Part shown: in pieces, positions 22,650 to 34,848 of the stretch
How positions within the stretch are numbered: the first letter of the stretch is position 1
Layout: each line of letters opens with the position of its first letter
Source of the DNA: Pholiota molesta
Lineage: Eukaryota > Basidiomycota > Agaricomycetes > Agaricales > Strophariaceae
Direction: 5' to 3'
DNA: 64,000 nucleotides
Assembly (NCBI GenBank): GCA_014925825.1
Contig: JACGCK010000125.1
Span: 62,001 to 126,000 of the forward strand
Translations under genes and position numbers: made by a program
The notes under the pieces: model-generated
Databases searched by the model: none
Told to the model about the DNA's origin: nothing
Seen by the model: only the letters and a program-made list of their open reading frames with translations

Positions 22650-25600
22650 TTACAGAATCAGGATTATATCTTGCTTCTCAAAGTACAATCTACTCCGACT
22701 TGCCCACAAAATGGGCTTGATTGTAAGTGGGACTAGCTTCCAGCCATTTATAAATTATAATAATGTCTCAAAAATGTCTAGAGCTTTATAAAGCATATCT
22801 ATAGCTATTTCTCATCCGAGGAAGTCTTAAAAACCATCGTAAACGATGATTATATTCTTGTCTACAGTACAACTGGTGAGTAATCTTTATATATACTATT
22901 ATTTGCAGAATTGACAAGTACTAGGGCGAGTTATTCAATATAGTGAGCGTGCTAGGAAGGAAGCAAAACAGGAGGGCCATGATTTAACTATGACTGGTGT
23001 GTCTGTGAGATTATGTCCTTATTATTCACTAATTAAAACGGTGGTTATTACAGCGCCAAAGCGCACTGGAGATATATTAGAAAGCCCAGCCGACTTAAAG
23101 GACAAACCAGCGCTATACATGCTCACACCTGATGGTCAATATATTCCATATGTTCCTCCAATTGCAAAGCATTCGGATTCAGACCAATCGCCTGACTTGA
23201 AACTTCCGCAACCTTTGCGCCCTCTGCAGCTTCCACAGCCTATATCTCAGCCTCCGAAAGGAGTCACCGTTCTTGATAGCGAAACATGGGATGGATGGCC
23301 TGATGGCTTCATTGAGCAAGACTTTACATTCAAACAACGCACTGAAACCAATAATTTCCAAGCGCATTGGGCAATGGAGGGTAGCGGAGGTCGAACCGGA
23401 TCCACTCACTGAAAGACTGGCAAGGGGGACAGAAATCTAGCCGGAAATGCTTGGGTATCATCAAATGCGAAAATCCAACCTGCAAATAATTATACGGCCT
23501 CATACGAAGTCTCCAAGTATCGCTGCTCAGTTGGAAAAACCGTGTATATGTGGCGCACCATTGTTTCGTATAGAGTGTGGCATTCGCACATACATTTGGA
23601 CCTGGTCTGGAGGAGTTCATTATTCGCACCAGGGATACCATGCCCATGAACGCCCTACCCATATTCTCCATCTCCTTCCAAAAGAAAAGCACTGTTTTGA
23701 GGAACTCGTCAAGTTGCACCCAAACTCTGGCCCACTGCAACTCATTGTCGGTGTCCCTGGTATAGATGGCCCTGGTGAATCGGTTGCAGATATTTCAAAA
23801 GTTTATCTGAATGCGCACCGAGTTGGAAAGGAGCGTCAGAAGGTCAAGCGAGGAGAAAACATTCAAACGATAGACGCACTCATTGCTGCTTTCGCCAAAT
23901 TTGAAACCGATCATCCTGGCTTTGTTCTCCAGTCTACATTTGGTTCGGTAACGGTCGTATCACTCCAAACGGAATTTATGCGAACACAGATGGTGAAAGA
24001 CGAACCTCTTGATAGCCCTATCAATGGTCTTGTCAATGATGCGGCTCATGGCTGGTGGACTGAGCGTAATTCCTTGCTCATGGTATCTTCGACCTACTGT
24101 CCTGTCCTTTTCTGTTGGGTTCCGGGCGTGTTATCATTCACCAATGGTGCTAGTGCCGACCACTTTCACCTTCATTTCTATGCTGTTTTGCTCAGCATTT
24201 CTCGAGAGGCTGAAAAAGAGAGATAACAGTTGTTGATGAACTATTTGCAGGGGTAAGTCGTCATTTTATGTCTAAGATTTGTAAAACCAATCTTACAACA
24301 ATCTTATCTATTACTCTACTTAGGTTATGGACTTCAGCGATGCGGAACGACTAGGATTTATCAAGGCATTCATAACATTCTGGACACAGCGCCCGGGTAA
24401 CACCCGCACACGTCAGGAACTCCAGGTTTCTGCAGAACACTTACTTCGAGGATGCCGTGAGCACTACCGAGCTGGGGTGACACGCGTAAGCAGAATGAGT
24501 GCAGCAGTTCCCCCACATATGGCTGAAGAATTCAAAGCACGTGCACTCTCTCTGCTTGATCTTGCTGATTCAGATGAGTTCCGAGCACAAGCTAAACTAA
24601 TTGTCCAAGACTTTCCGAAACTCAAACCTTGGATGGAATGGTGGAGACGCCCCTCACATTCCCCAATGCTTTTCGAGTCAGAACGCAAGATGGACATCGA
24701 GCTTTGGAACTCTATACCAGCTACCACGAATGCCGAAGAATCAATGCATTGGAAGCTGTACAGTGCTTGTGGCCGTGATCATCTCTTTATTGAAGGGATG
24801 TATTCATTGTATAAGTTTTGCTTCCACTATGAGCGCTTATATGAGGCAGCTATTAGTAGGTATTTTATTATTTTTGATTTGCCCTTTTTGATAGTGTCTT
24901 TCAGAAGGGCAACCAATCCGATATGGTACAGCAGAGCCTTGGAAGGTACTTGCAGAAAAGCTGGGCACAACGAAACCTTCAAGAGCCGATAATCCAGAGA
25001 ACAAAAAGCGGAAGAAAAACGACGGACGCCCTCCCGACACTGTCAAAGAGCTGATGAAAGATAAAAAGAACATGGTCAAGAAGAAAAAAGACGCTCCAGT
25101 AATTGACAAAATTATTCTTGGCCCACCAGCCTATCAGTGGAAAGGAAATTCATGCTACATGGATACCACACTCCAGTTTCTCTATCTGGGGCTTTCAAAT
25201 TTCTTTGACCAGCTTTCACCACTCTTTACATCGCTTCCATCAGATTCTGGATTTCATCAGCTTTATTCGCACCTTGAACTTCGTGCTACACTCAACCCTG
25301 ATGAGCCAAACATCACCAAAAATCTCGCGATGCAAAGAGACTCTCTGCGTGCGATGCTTGTAGAGAAGAAAATAATCAAGAAAATGAACTCATTTGAGTC
25401 GCTTTTGGTATGGATTTTCTTTATTTCAAATGGACGGATATTTGAATTAAAAAATATTAGGTCTGGTTTACCAGCTTAATCCTCGAGGATGATTCTAAGA
25501 CATCATATCGTCCTATTGGCCTTTTTGAACTTCTTTTTTCAGAGGTTCGGATGTGTTCTGGCTCAGAAAAAACTGGAGGACGTCATATCGAGCTACCCAA

Positions 25601-26695
25601 CCCCCCAATTCGACGCCGACTTCATCAAATTAGTCCCTCTGACCACGAAGATTTTATGGGAAGCTTCTCAGATTATTTTGCTGATATGCTTTCGATTGAA
25701 AAGACTCCCACATCTGCACGATCATGCTGGCGCACCCGTGAAGGTGTACCAATTTGTTCTGGAACTCGCAAGGATTACAGATCGCTTGTTACATCCATTC
25801 CTATTTTTTATTCTGTCGAGATTGGTACCGACGATGGGGCATCTACGATCTGGAATTTTCCTGAAACTCTGCTTCCGGATACACCTGCTGCTGCAAAACA
25901 CTCTGGTATAATTTACGATCTTCTGGGGTATGCACTCATCAATGAAAACCGCAATCATTGGATTGCTCGCTTTGCTTCTGATGACAAAAAGCGAATATTC
26001 ACTTATGATGGTACAAAGCATGATGGGTTCGCAGTTGAAGAACCTAATGCGACATTCAGTACACATATGATCGGAGCAGAACTGAATCTTCCCAAGGGAT
26101 ATTCGGTCTACCAGGCTTTTTATATTCTTCGAGGTGGTGTCAAAGCTCAGGACATATTTTACAAGTCACGTAAACAGGCTCTCTCCAAACGATTTTCGAT
26201 TCATATCCCCAATAAAGGTCTCGAAAAGCTACCTACAGTGTCGTACAAAGCCACTGGATTTGTCCAGATGAAATCAAAGGATGCTTGAACAAGCATGGAA
26301 CGTTCAATTTGGTGTGGACCCACCCCTGAATACCGATGTTGATGTTGAAAAGGAATCCTTGGCACGCCTTGAAGAGGAGATGTTCGAAAAATCGGCGCGT
26401 GCAGGCATTACAGGACATTACCAGTGGGGTCTTGATGCTGGAGAGCATCAAGACTGGAATCCATATGCGGGTTTGCCCCAGGAATGGGACCATGAGGATC
26501 GTGAAGGATCTGATGGTGAACTAGAGGTATGGGCACTTTCTTTTCTTTGGAAATTTACTTATTACTTACAATGTATCATCTTATATACAGCGCGGGCCAC
26601 ACTTTATTTTGAATCCACCCAAGCCTAAGGCTCCAGTTGAACACAAGCCACGGCCCAAACCACGGCCCAAACCCATCAAAAAAAGAAAAGTCTAA
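22650..26695 (+). CDS. MULE-type transposase fused to a USP-like (C19) protease domain
   Basis: A long spliced gene. Early exons carry SYFSSEEVLKTIVNDDYILVYSTTG and a Pro-rich linker. A GT-AG intron at about 23371-23411 joins WAMED to WQGGQKSSRKCLGIIKCENPTC. That opens a WRKY/GCM1-type zinc domain: two CxxC-like pairs, then GYHAHERPTH. Candidate acidic residues follow: LVNDAAHGWW, MDFSDAERLGF (24327) and TTNAEESMHWKLY. The reading continues across a short intron (about 24855-24903) into a Lys-rich linker and GNSCYMDTTLQFLY (Cys codon 25153-25155). NENRNHWIARF (His codon 25956-25958) follows, with a basic C-terminal PKPRPKPIKKRKV nuclear signal. One A is apparently missing in the run at 24213-24217, which breaks the frame between LLSISREAEK and ITVVDELFAG. 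Likely role: DNA cutting and joining at the CACAGAC ends, with a ubiquitin-type protease domain of unknown target. Confidence 0.75.
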
Positions 26696-26821
26696 GCTTT
26701 ATAAATTTTTAAAATAGCTATAGAAAGATGTAGGCAAAGTACTACCAATACAATTTTCGTCTGTCAAGAGCTTGTAGTTAATAATAAATGAGAGAGGAGA
26801 ATGGGAGATATTTCAGGTATA

Positions 26822-27008
26822 CCAAGGTGCACAGACGTACACAGACGATGCACAAGCATTGATTACAGACCATGCACAGACATGCCGACGGTGCACAGAC
26901 AGCGCGCACAGACACAAACAGCGTGCACAGACACAGTACAGACATGCACAGACGATGTCCTCCATGGCACAGATGGCACAGACGTGGCACGGCTTTTTTC
27001 CTGTGCCC
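26822..27008. repeat. Right subterminal array and terminal inverted repeat
   Basis: 'gcacagac' units run from about 26828 to 26985 and lead into the 34-bp TIR at 26975-27008. The array gives a misleading open frame on the minus strand that appears to extend the F-box gene. Confidence 0.85.
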
Positions 27009-27488
27009 GTTAACGAAGCGGACCTCGAGTGACTCTAGAATGCTAAAGCGACCTTCTTCAATTCTGAGAAACCTCTTGATCTCATCGTTGCCATACACCG
27101 TGCACTTCAGCTTCTGTATTTGGTGGACGTGTGGGACGATGACGGAACCAACGATGTTGAATGCCCAGCCGTCGAACTCCATATCGAAGGTTATAATCAA
27201 CGGGTTTGAGCCGCTGAGTCTGACGCAGAACTCGAGTTGCGGGAGGAGGGGATGTGGTGGGTGGACCTCACCAGCGGCGTTGGGCGCTCGGAAATGAATA
27301 TTGTCCCACAAGGAACCCGTTGAGCGGACAATGTCGTACCAGCGCTTGCAAACGGAGTTGAGGACATGTCGTGGATGTGAGGAGTGCAGGGGAAGGCTGA
27401 CGGGCTCGTAGTTGCAAGCGGCCTGGAATATCGCAAGCAACAACGTGGACGATATTCGGGCGAAGGGGTTCTGAGCGTGGGTTGGCAT
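27009..27488 (-). pseudogene. Split F-box gene, 5' part
   Basis: From the ATG at 27488 the frame reads MPTHAQNPFARISSTLLLAIFQAAC and VLNSVCKRWYDIVRSTGSLWDNI, an F-box-like motif in the first 80 residues. It continues to SLEVRFVN, where the transposon TIR begins. The TSD copy 27009-27018 encodes part of RFVN. The rest of the protein is at 12042-13088. The apparent continuation beyond 27009 on this strand is transposon sequence and not part of the original gene. Confidence 0.85.
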
Positions 27489-29401
27489 TGTTGAAGACTG
27501 GCGGTGACGGCGTCGTCTCTGGATGTAATAGTCTGGAGGTTGGATAGCTATAGTGTTTGGGCTGGTAGGGCTCGTTGAATGGTCTGTGGGGGACTAGAGA
27601 ACGGAGAGTAGCTTTAGTCAATGTTGGCGGGCGTGGTCAGGTTGCGTATGGCCGCGCGTTCCTGCAGAAAAAAAGCGAAACCTAACGTCACCCTTCCCGG
27701 TGTTCAAGCTCAGAAGAGATCTCCGCATCTTCAATATATGGATACATTGACGGTTTGCAATGCGTAAAATTACACGAAAATATCCAATGGCGGCTTATTT
27801 AATGGAGAAAAAAAATTAAAAGCCCTGACGAGATACAGAAGGCGAACAACATGGTAGAAAAGGTTATGTAGTCGGCCAAACTTGGAATCTATCATTGCAT
27901 ACAGTTCCAAAGAGGGCTCTGATATCCACCAATAATATTTCTTGCCGATGCCCGCTGTCTTTTCTGAGGTGCAGGCGATGCCAACGTCGACACGTTGCAA
28001 ATCTACATCCACGTTTCCGCTCGAGTTCTCCTAAGGATATTGGAACGCGTCGATGTACAGTGTGATAGGCGGTCCTCACAATAGTCTGGGCGCTGATTTA
28101 GGCACGAATTGTACCCAAAATGTCATGTGTACCCAAGACTCGAGTCATTCAATTGCGAGTCGTGCCATATTGCTTCCTCATAAGGAAGCTCGTAGATGAA
28201 CGTGATCAGCCGCCTCTAACATATAAATTATATTGAGAGCCACATGTACGGATAGTTTCCTGAGAAGAAATACGGAAGAATGCTTGAATAGAAATATGAG
28301 AACTTCCAACTAATGCCATCCGTCGATGAATTCAATAAGTAGCTTTACATGGAACTAAATTCGCCGGTTCAAACTACGCGGGTAAAACTTAGGATGTCAC
28401 ACCATTGCGGCTATTTTGTAGTCTCCTTTACATTTACAGACTCCTTAAGTGATGACAATCGATCAATTCTACGCTGCAGGATTTTCCTGCTTTAACGACG
28501 TATGCGATTCGTTCGACTACTACCTTGTCTGAGACTCTAAGCACTCTTCAGTTCTGAATCATCGATGTGGGTATTTCTGGACGTCAAAATCCTGCTGAAT
28601 TACTTCCCTAACCTGATTTCTACTTGACATGACGGTGGATATTTGGACAGTGCATCTACCAACGCCTAAGCAGAGAAACATACGCGTAGGATTTCATTGA
28701 CGCCACTGGTCATATCCTTTAGTTTATGTTGCCAGAAGGATATTTCGCATGGCTTACTCGTTAAACTGAAGGTTAAACCAAGGGACGCCAACACTGGGAG
28801 CTCGGAACAGGGCATGTAATACTCATCTTATGAGCGAACAGCATGAGATTAGAGACATTGTGAATTTATGCCTGCAGCCTAGCGGTAAAGCGATAGCGGA
28901 CTGTTTGTGATGGATATCGCACAACGGCGACGAAGTGAAGTGGGCCAGTCACTCTAGCATGCCGATGTCATCACCAAAATTGTGGCAGATGGCGCTTCAA
29001 ATGACAGGCTAGCTCCCCATGTTGTCGAACCGTGAACGTTTGCGGTGCCGGAGTGGCTTGGAGTGAGCTTGGAGCGAGCAATGTGAGTTCGAGAAAGCAA
29101 GAAGATAAGTATGCGCAGAACCACAGCAAATAGACGCGCAATTTATATTGATGCCAGACCGTCTTGCCTGAAGCAGCTCTCGTATGAATGGACACAGTTG
29201 GGAGCAAGTTGGGAGGCCTGGGTTGGATTGGGGACTTGTTGGGGATTGGTTGGGACGGTACGACGAAGCGAGGAGGGCAGCGGGGGCAATAGCTTTTGTT
29301 CCAAGCACAACCAAACAACACCGCAAAATCAGCCACTGTCCATCAACGCCCCAAACGACTCCTCGACACCGCTCGGCCCATCCTCAAGCACCAAAATCAC
29401 G
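27019..29401. other. F-box gene upstream region and long intergenic stretch
   Basis: Beyond the F-box start (27488), no gene is supported up to 29401. Short frames at 27770-28079 on the minus strand carry no known motif. 28100-29000 has stops in all frames. The last few hundred bases before 29402 presumably include the eL14 promoter and 5' leader, but no clear element could be fixed. Confidence 0.4.
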
Positions 29402-30125
29402 ATGACAGTAAGCCAATGTCTCTCGGAGGGCGGACCTACGACCTTGGGAAGTACACCGTAGCGAAATGGAGAGGAGAAGAACGCTGGATTGGGTGGATGG
29501 ATTGGGTTCGGTTTGGATGACGTTGGGAGGATTCGCTGCGGATGCTTCCTGGTTGCCCGACATGCTGTTGGACGAACGTTAACAACGATTTTGAACCCTT
29601 GTAGGAATCAAACTTCAAGCGTTTCGTCGAGGTCGGACGTGGTGCGTGCATATTCAGTTAGTTGACGTATTTTTACAAGCTAAAACTTCTACCTCACATA
29701 GTCGTCCTCCTCAAATCCGGTCCTTCCGCTGGCCGCATCGCCGTCATCACAGAGATCATCGACCACAACCGCGTACGTCTTCAGTAGGTATTAACAAACC
29801 TTCGATTTCTGACTTTTTGAATTAGGCGATGATCGACGGCCCCACTACCGATGTCCCCCGCCAGTCCTACCCCTACAAGCACCTCACCCTCACCCCCCTC
29901 TCCCTGACCAAGCTCCCCCGCGCCGCTGGCACAGGCGTCGTCAAGAAGCATCTCGAGAAGGAGGCTACCGTCGAGAAGTGGAACAAGTCAACCTGGGCCC
30001 AAAAACGCGCCGCCGTTGAGAAGAGGCGGTCGCTGAACGACTTCGGCCGTTTCACCGTGATGCTGGCGAAGAAGCAAAGGACGGACGTTGTGCGGAAGGC
30101 GGTCGCAAAGGCGAAGAAGGCTTAA
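29402..30125 (+). CDS. RPL14: 60S ribosomal protein eL14
   Basis: Four exons: 29402-29407 (just ATG ACA), 29605-29641, 29702-29772 and 29826-30125, all with GT-AG introns. The protein, 137 residues, begins MTESNFKRFVEVGR, followed by VVLLKSGPSAGRIAVITEIIDHNR (the KOW-like beta domain) and AMIDGPTTDVPRQ. A basic helical tail ends in AVAKAKKA. This is the normal size and order for fungal eL14, a protein of the large cytoplasmic ribosomal subunit. The gene is intact, and it is the clearest housekeeping marker in the window. The six-base first coding exon explains why a simple frame search begins only at AMIDG. Confidence 0.92.
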
Positions 30126-31888
30126 GCGGTCGTTCGATTCTTGGTTTGCATTGGGAGGAGAGCTGGGCACGGTCATATATTAAAACGAGAGGGATGCCTT
30201 GTATGTTGTTCATGCCATATGACACCTATGCGACTATTCTCATCCTGCTGCTGGACGTTGAGCCCTGAATGTATACCCCGTCCTTGTATATCTGATCTCC
30301 TCATTTCATAGTGGTCGTACCGTTCCACCTCGTTCTTCAGCTGGCAAACTTGCACAACAGCCGCGCAATTCCATTAAGGCGTAACTTGGAACCTCTGAAT
30401 ACGCTCTCCATAATATGTTCCAGTTTGTGGCGTATCCGTCTTAGGAAATGAACATCATGTTCTGTTTCTATTCCGCGCGTCATGTCTTGTCCGTCAGTAG
30501 TCAAAGTACTCAAGGACCTGGTGACTTACCGTTGGCTACGACTGGTCGACGGTTTACAGCATAAATCTCCATAGGGTTGCGCTGTCCCCCAGTATAGATC
30601 AGAGGGCCGAGCTGACCATTCCCTCTGTCCAACTCGCATTTACAGAGGAATTACGGAAGAACGGGTATTTGCATTTAGGCGACATGGCCGACGTACATAC
30701 GCATCATGCCCGGCGTTCTGACCTGGAATCATGTTATCTGCATGATCCATGATCGTGTGGCGAATCAGGCCACTTGCGTCGGTATAATTGAAAATAATTT
30801 CTATTATCTCAGACTTCCAGGACTTAGTCTGCGCGTCGAGGCGTAATCGGAGTTAGGGCCCATTGAAAATGGAAGGCGTGGCGGGGAAGCGATTTCTGTT
30901 GACAGGTACGACCGAACTACAAGGGCGGCGGTCAGAATACAAAGTAATATGGGGTAATACAGACATCTTTACGAGCGATCCGACACTTCGAATGGAAACG
31001 AGTGAGGAATACGACTCCGATGGCCCCGTGCGCAGTCTGGCGCCGCGCGCGCCATCCGAGAATTCGATAGCACCGTCGAATCATCTTTGAGCAGCCACTG
31101 CGAACGTTCGAACGAGATCCGGGAGAAAGTAGGTTCTTCAGTACCATCAGGTATGTAGCTACACCGTTACTTTATATTGAACAAGGCAGGCTGATAATCG
31201 TTTGTACCTCAAAACGCCTCATTTAAAGTGGAGAACCGGGTGAACCGGTGCTATTTTTACAGAAGTCATTCGCAAATGGGTTGCAAATGTGTTCAACACA
31301 GCCTGTGTGAATCTTCCCGTAAGTTCGTGATTACTTTGTGAGTAACAGGGAGAATGGAATCGTAAAACCCGTGGTAGACAATGCTGAAATTGTATCAGGT
31401 GGCGCCAACTGCTCCATTGATTCAGAATCAGAGGCTGTAGTCATTAGCGCCGGAGGTCCAGTGATCAAGATGCACCAGAGAACGAGAAGATACGCTTCAA
31501 ACTGATCACCCACCATGACTTTAAAATCTTAATTTCGATGATATCATGGCCTGTATTACCGAGGAAAGCCGAAATCAAGTACTTTCGCCAGCGTTTATTC
31601 AATTGAATTGTGATTTGGAATTCAATTTCTACTAGATATTCTGATTCTGAAGTTCAGTCATACATCAACGTTTAACTTCGATCGAAAGCCCTATGCGTTC
31701 GTCGGTAGACGGTTGTACGTACTGAAGAATGGAGCTTCCCGGTAATTGAAATTGGGGATGAGTTCATGTTCAATTTCATCTCATGTACCCATTTATAGAT
31801 ACGAGCAATGCTATAAAAGAGGTGCACCTTTCGACTCTTAGCTGCACTCATCCCTCGAGTTACATCTTTCTCAACAGCTTCTCTAATC
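30126..31888. other. Intergenic, nothing recognised
   Basis: Contains the eL14 3' region and short frames (for example 30863-31090 on the plus strand) without known motifs or convincing splice partners. AT-rich from 31500. Confidence 0.4.
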
Positions 31889-32781
31889 ATGCAATCACTA
31901 CCAGCTTCCTCGCGCTCCTCGCCGCTGCCCAGTCCGTTGTGGGATTCCCCTTCGGATCATCTGAGGCAGAGACTGTATGCCTTTTGCTCATCGCGTCGCG
32001 GCGGCATATATTTTCCTTTCTAACTTATTGCTCTTCGTAGGCCCTTGCTCCTGTCCCCGTAACCAAGCTCGTCTGCGACGGTAACACCTACGTGTGCACT
32101 GCTAACCTGGTTGGTTTCCGTATGATGTAAAACCAATTTATTCTCACTAAAAACTCCTCAGGACTTCGGCGACGGCAATGGGTTGCTCAGTGGAACACCG
32201 CCGTTTTCCATACGGCCTCTTTGGCGCTCCCGACCACAAGGAGACCATGGTAAGCTAAATTCACGTGCGCGATGGTTGTTCTAACCGTCTCATTATTCAA
32301 GGCCGCTATGGCCATGGCTCCCGTTCCGGTCACAAACTCCAATGCGATGGCGACACTACAAGTGCACTGCGAACCTCGTGCGTTTTTTAATCGTGCTACT
32401 GGGCGAAATACAGGGACTAATTAACTAATGTACAGGACTTCGGTGATGGTCGCTGGGTCGCTCAGTGGGGCACTAGCGTCTTCCACCAAGGCCTCAGGTC
32501 CGGGGTAAGTTATTGACGCTTCGTCTACTTGACAGCGCAGAGTCTGATTACTCCTCCAGAATGGCCAGTCCCTCGCTCCCGTCCCTGTCACCAAGCTTGT
32601 CTGCGACGGAGATAGCTACAAGTGCACTGGTAACCTGGTACGATTTCTTTTACTTATCTTATCATGCGATGAGATGAAACTGATCGGTCTTCGTCGGACG
32701 CAGGACTTCGGCGACGGACGCTGGGTTGCGCAATGGAACACCGCTGTCTTCCATACCGGCAACTTCCTCGGGCAGAACTAA
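31889..32781 (+). pseudogene. Secreted cysteine-containing repeat protein, with frame breaks
   Basis: Six exons are recognisable. The first codes a hydrophobic leader (SFLALLAAAQSVVGFPFG). Then an exon pair is used three times: one exon encodes LAPVPVTKLVCDGDTYKCTANL-like sequence and the next DFGDGRWVAQWNTAVFHTG-like sequence. The third pair (32572-32638 and 32704-32781) is clean and ends HTGNFLGQN-stop. The first two pairs and the leader each need single inserted bases (near 31899, 32177, 32212, 32334 and 32356) to stay in frame. Two Cys per repeat suggest an extracellular disulfide-stabilised protein. The family is not recognised. Listed as pseudogene as given, although consensus errors would explain the pattern equally well. 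Confidence 0.6.
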
Positions 32782-32789
32782 ATGGCATA

Positions 32790-34840
32790 CCATGATGGCT
32801 CAGCAGCGCTCATCGTCATCGACCAATATTCCCTGCGAGCCGATTCTGTCAAGTAGGCTGGCATAAATACTGATACAATCTGTACCAATGAAATGAAACA
32901 ACTACTGTTACGATATACGGAAGTGGCTTTGGGATTTGAGCATACTTATACAATCGTTTCGGTATGCAAACGATCTGCCGGAGAAACTCATGACCAGTGG
33001 GCTGGGCTTGACAGGCAGCGCCAACATCGACGACTTCACGCCCATCTCTATATACTGCCTATCATCCCCTCATGGAGTTCGACATAAACATAAGACCAAA
33101 AGGAGCTATGTAAAGTTTGAATGAACTTTTGCCATCAGTTAATAGTCGTTATTCAAGCTAACGACCTCGAAAAAGTAAAGACTGATACTCAATAACAGAC
33201 TTTTTGAAGAACAACCTTTGCGCTGGACAGAAGACATATATCGAAGCATTACTTTCATAGTGCAGCGAGCGAAGAGTCAAGACGAAGAAAGGCTCCGATC
33301 AAAATTTCCAGCCAGCACCAGCACGTAGTTTATATAGAAGGATCTTATCGAGCAGGAAACGCGCTGCGGAAACGATAAATACAAGGCGAGTATCAAGAGA
33401 AACTCATCCAAATATGATGGTCAACTTGTTCGAGGCAGACTTCAGGACTATGCAGAGATGGGAATGACACAAGTGAGAGGCGACCGATAAAGTAGGAGAC
33501 TGTAACAGGCGGCGTCGTAAGCGCTAGGGAAGACAGAGGACAACTTGCAGAGCTAAGCAACCATTTGCCAGACGTGCGCTCGGAATGTCAAATATGGTCG
33601 AGCAAATGATAAAGCGATATATTTTCTGAACAGCGTCGTGATTGAATAGAGTATCGACTGTGTAAATGATTCTGGTAGAGAAAGTAGGCGTTGCTGTGTC
33701 GATGACAATGATAGCGAACGTAGATTATGTGGAAGACGAACCATTTCGTATAATGACGTGATCTCTTTCATATGAGAATAGCCCGCAAACTGACTATATA
33801 CTTATCCTAAAAAACAGAATTTCAGTTATCCGGAGGCGAAGATGCGTAAACACATACTACATCATTCGTTCCCTTTAGACCTGTCTCCCTCCATGCCGAC
33901 CACGGTCCGCTTCCATTCTTCTTCCATTGTCGGGAAACGGCTCAGATTGCAAATTATACAACCTTCATCCAGCTCTTTTCCATAAAGGAGCCCATCCCAA
34001 GCAGCGGTTACACAACCATGATGGTGCCCATCAGGCTGTTAAACACGGCGTACCTGGGGCGTAGGCAAGCTGTCGGGTGCGTGCTTGATCTCATCACAGC
34101 CAGCGAGATGTGTCTTACGGAAGATGGTTGGGGAAACGAATCAAGAGAAAGAGGTGGCAAGAAGCATGAGGTTTGTCTGGAGTGAACGTTGCGTAGCAGA
34201 AAGTTGAGACAGTGTATCTCTGGCTGATTTTGCGAATCGACTCGGATCAGAGTGGCGAGAAGGATAGCAGGATTCATTGAACATGATGACAGACATCGCA
34301 GATATGGGATAGAGGCCGTACGAGACAAAGGTGTTACGGTGATGGAAGAGTGCAATGCCTGACCGACCGTTACGCAAGAAATGCTCGGAGATACCCGGAC
34401 TCATTCACCTCCGACGTTCATATGCATTCGTTGTTCTTGATTCGTTCAATACGTACGGTACAGATCTGCTTGCATCGATGCTAATCTTCTCAATTTCCGC
34501 CATACTCTCGCAATGCTAAAAGATACCCGGCTTTCTCACTTGTCTATACTTTTTGTGAAATATTCCCCGCCAGTTCATCGCATGTATGTAACAATTTCAT
34601 CGTAGATTTCTCAAATATTTGAATTGTTCATATTGATTGTCAAAGGTATGCGGCAAGTTTAATAACTAGGTTCGACAAAATACATTCTATGGTAAGATTC
34701 AACGGAAAAGCCAAGTGAAGTCATAACGCGAGAAAATTAGCTCCTCATTTTACATTCTAAAGCAATATATACTCGAAACGGTTCGTATACAAATAGTCCC
34801 TTGCTGGACATCACAATCCCGGTGCGACCCTCATTAAGAC
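32790..34840. other. Intergenic, nothing recognised
   Basis: No domain, repeat or plausible exon chain. Open frames such as 34008-34355 (minus) are short and unlike known proteins. The last part is the 3' flank of the desaturase gene. Confidence 0.4.
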
Positions 34841-34848
34841 GAGACGCC

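Larger units (their letters stand above)
13099..27008. mobile_element. 13.9-kb MULE-type transposon with cargo
   Basis: The ends are inverted repeats: the first 34 bases at 13099-13132 match the reverse complement of 26975-27008 at 32 positions (GGGCAAAGGGAAAA versus GGGCACAGGAAAA, then identical). Both are followed by arrays of a CACAGAC motif, which are inverted relative to each other. A perfect 10-bp TSD flanks the element, and the host F-box frame is restored across the empty site. A MULE-type transposase gene lies within (22650-26695). Other content: a Ser/Glu-rich gene, a Plavaka transposase broken by a MITE, a DUF6532-type gene and a long hairpin. Exact TSD and near-identical TIRs suggest recent insertion. 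Whether the internal genes were captured, or the Plavaka element was nested later, is not settled by the sequence. Confidence 0.9.

Noticed and set aside
22650..26695. Calling the transposase KDZ-type
   Set aside because: The GCM1/WRKY-like zinc domain, motif order and 10-bp TSD fit MULE better.
26778..27008. Minus-strand extension of the F-box frame with many Cys/Leu (LCTLFVSVRAVCAPS)
   Set aside because: It is translation of the CACAGAC subterminal array and TIR, not F-box coding sequence.
22296..27008. A solo MULE bounded by the internal array and the right TIR
   Set aside because: The internal array lacks the TIR and points the wrong way, and no TSD partner is present; the 13099 end has all three.
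28860..28930. Possible tRNA-like sequence
   Set aside because: No acceptor stem, TPsiC motif or cloverleaf pairing could be drawn.
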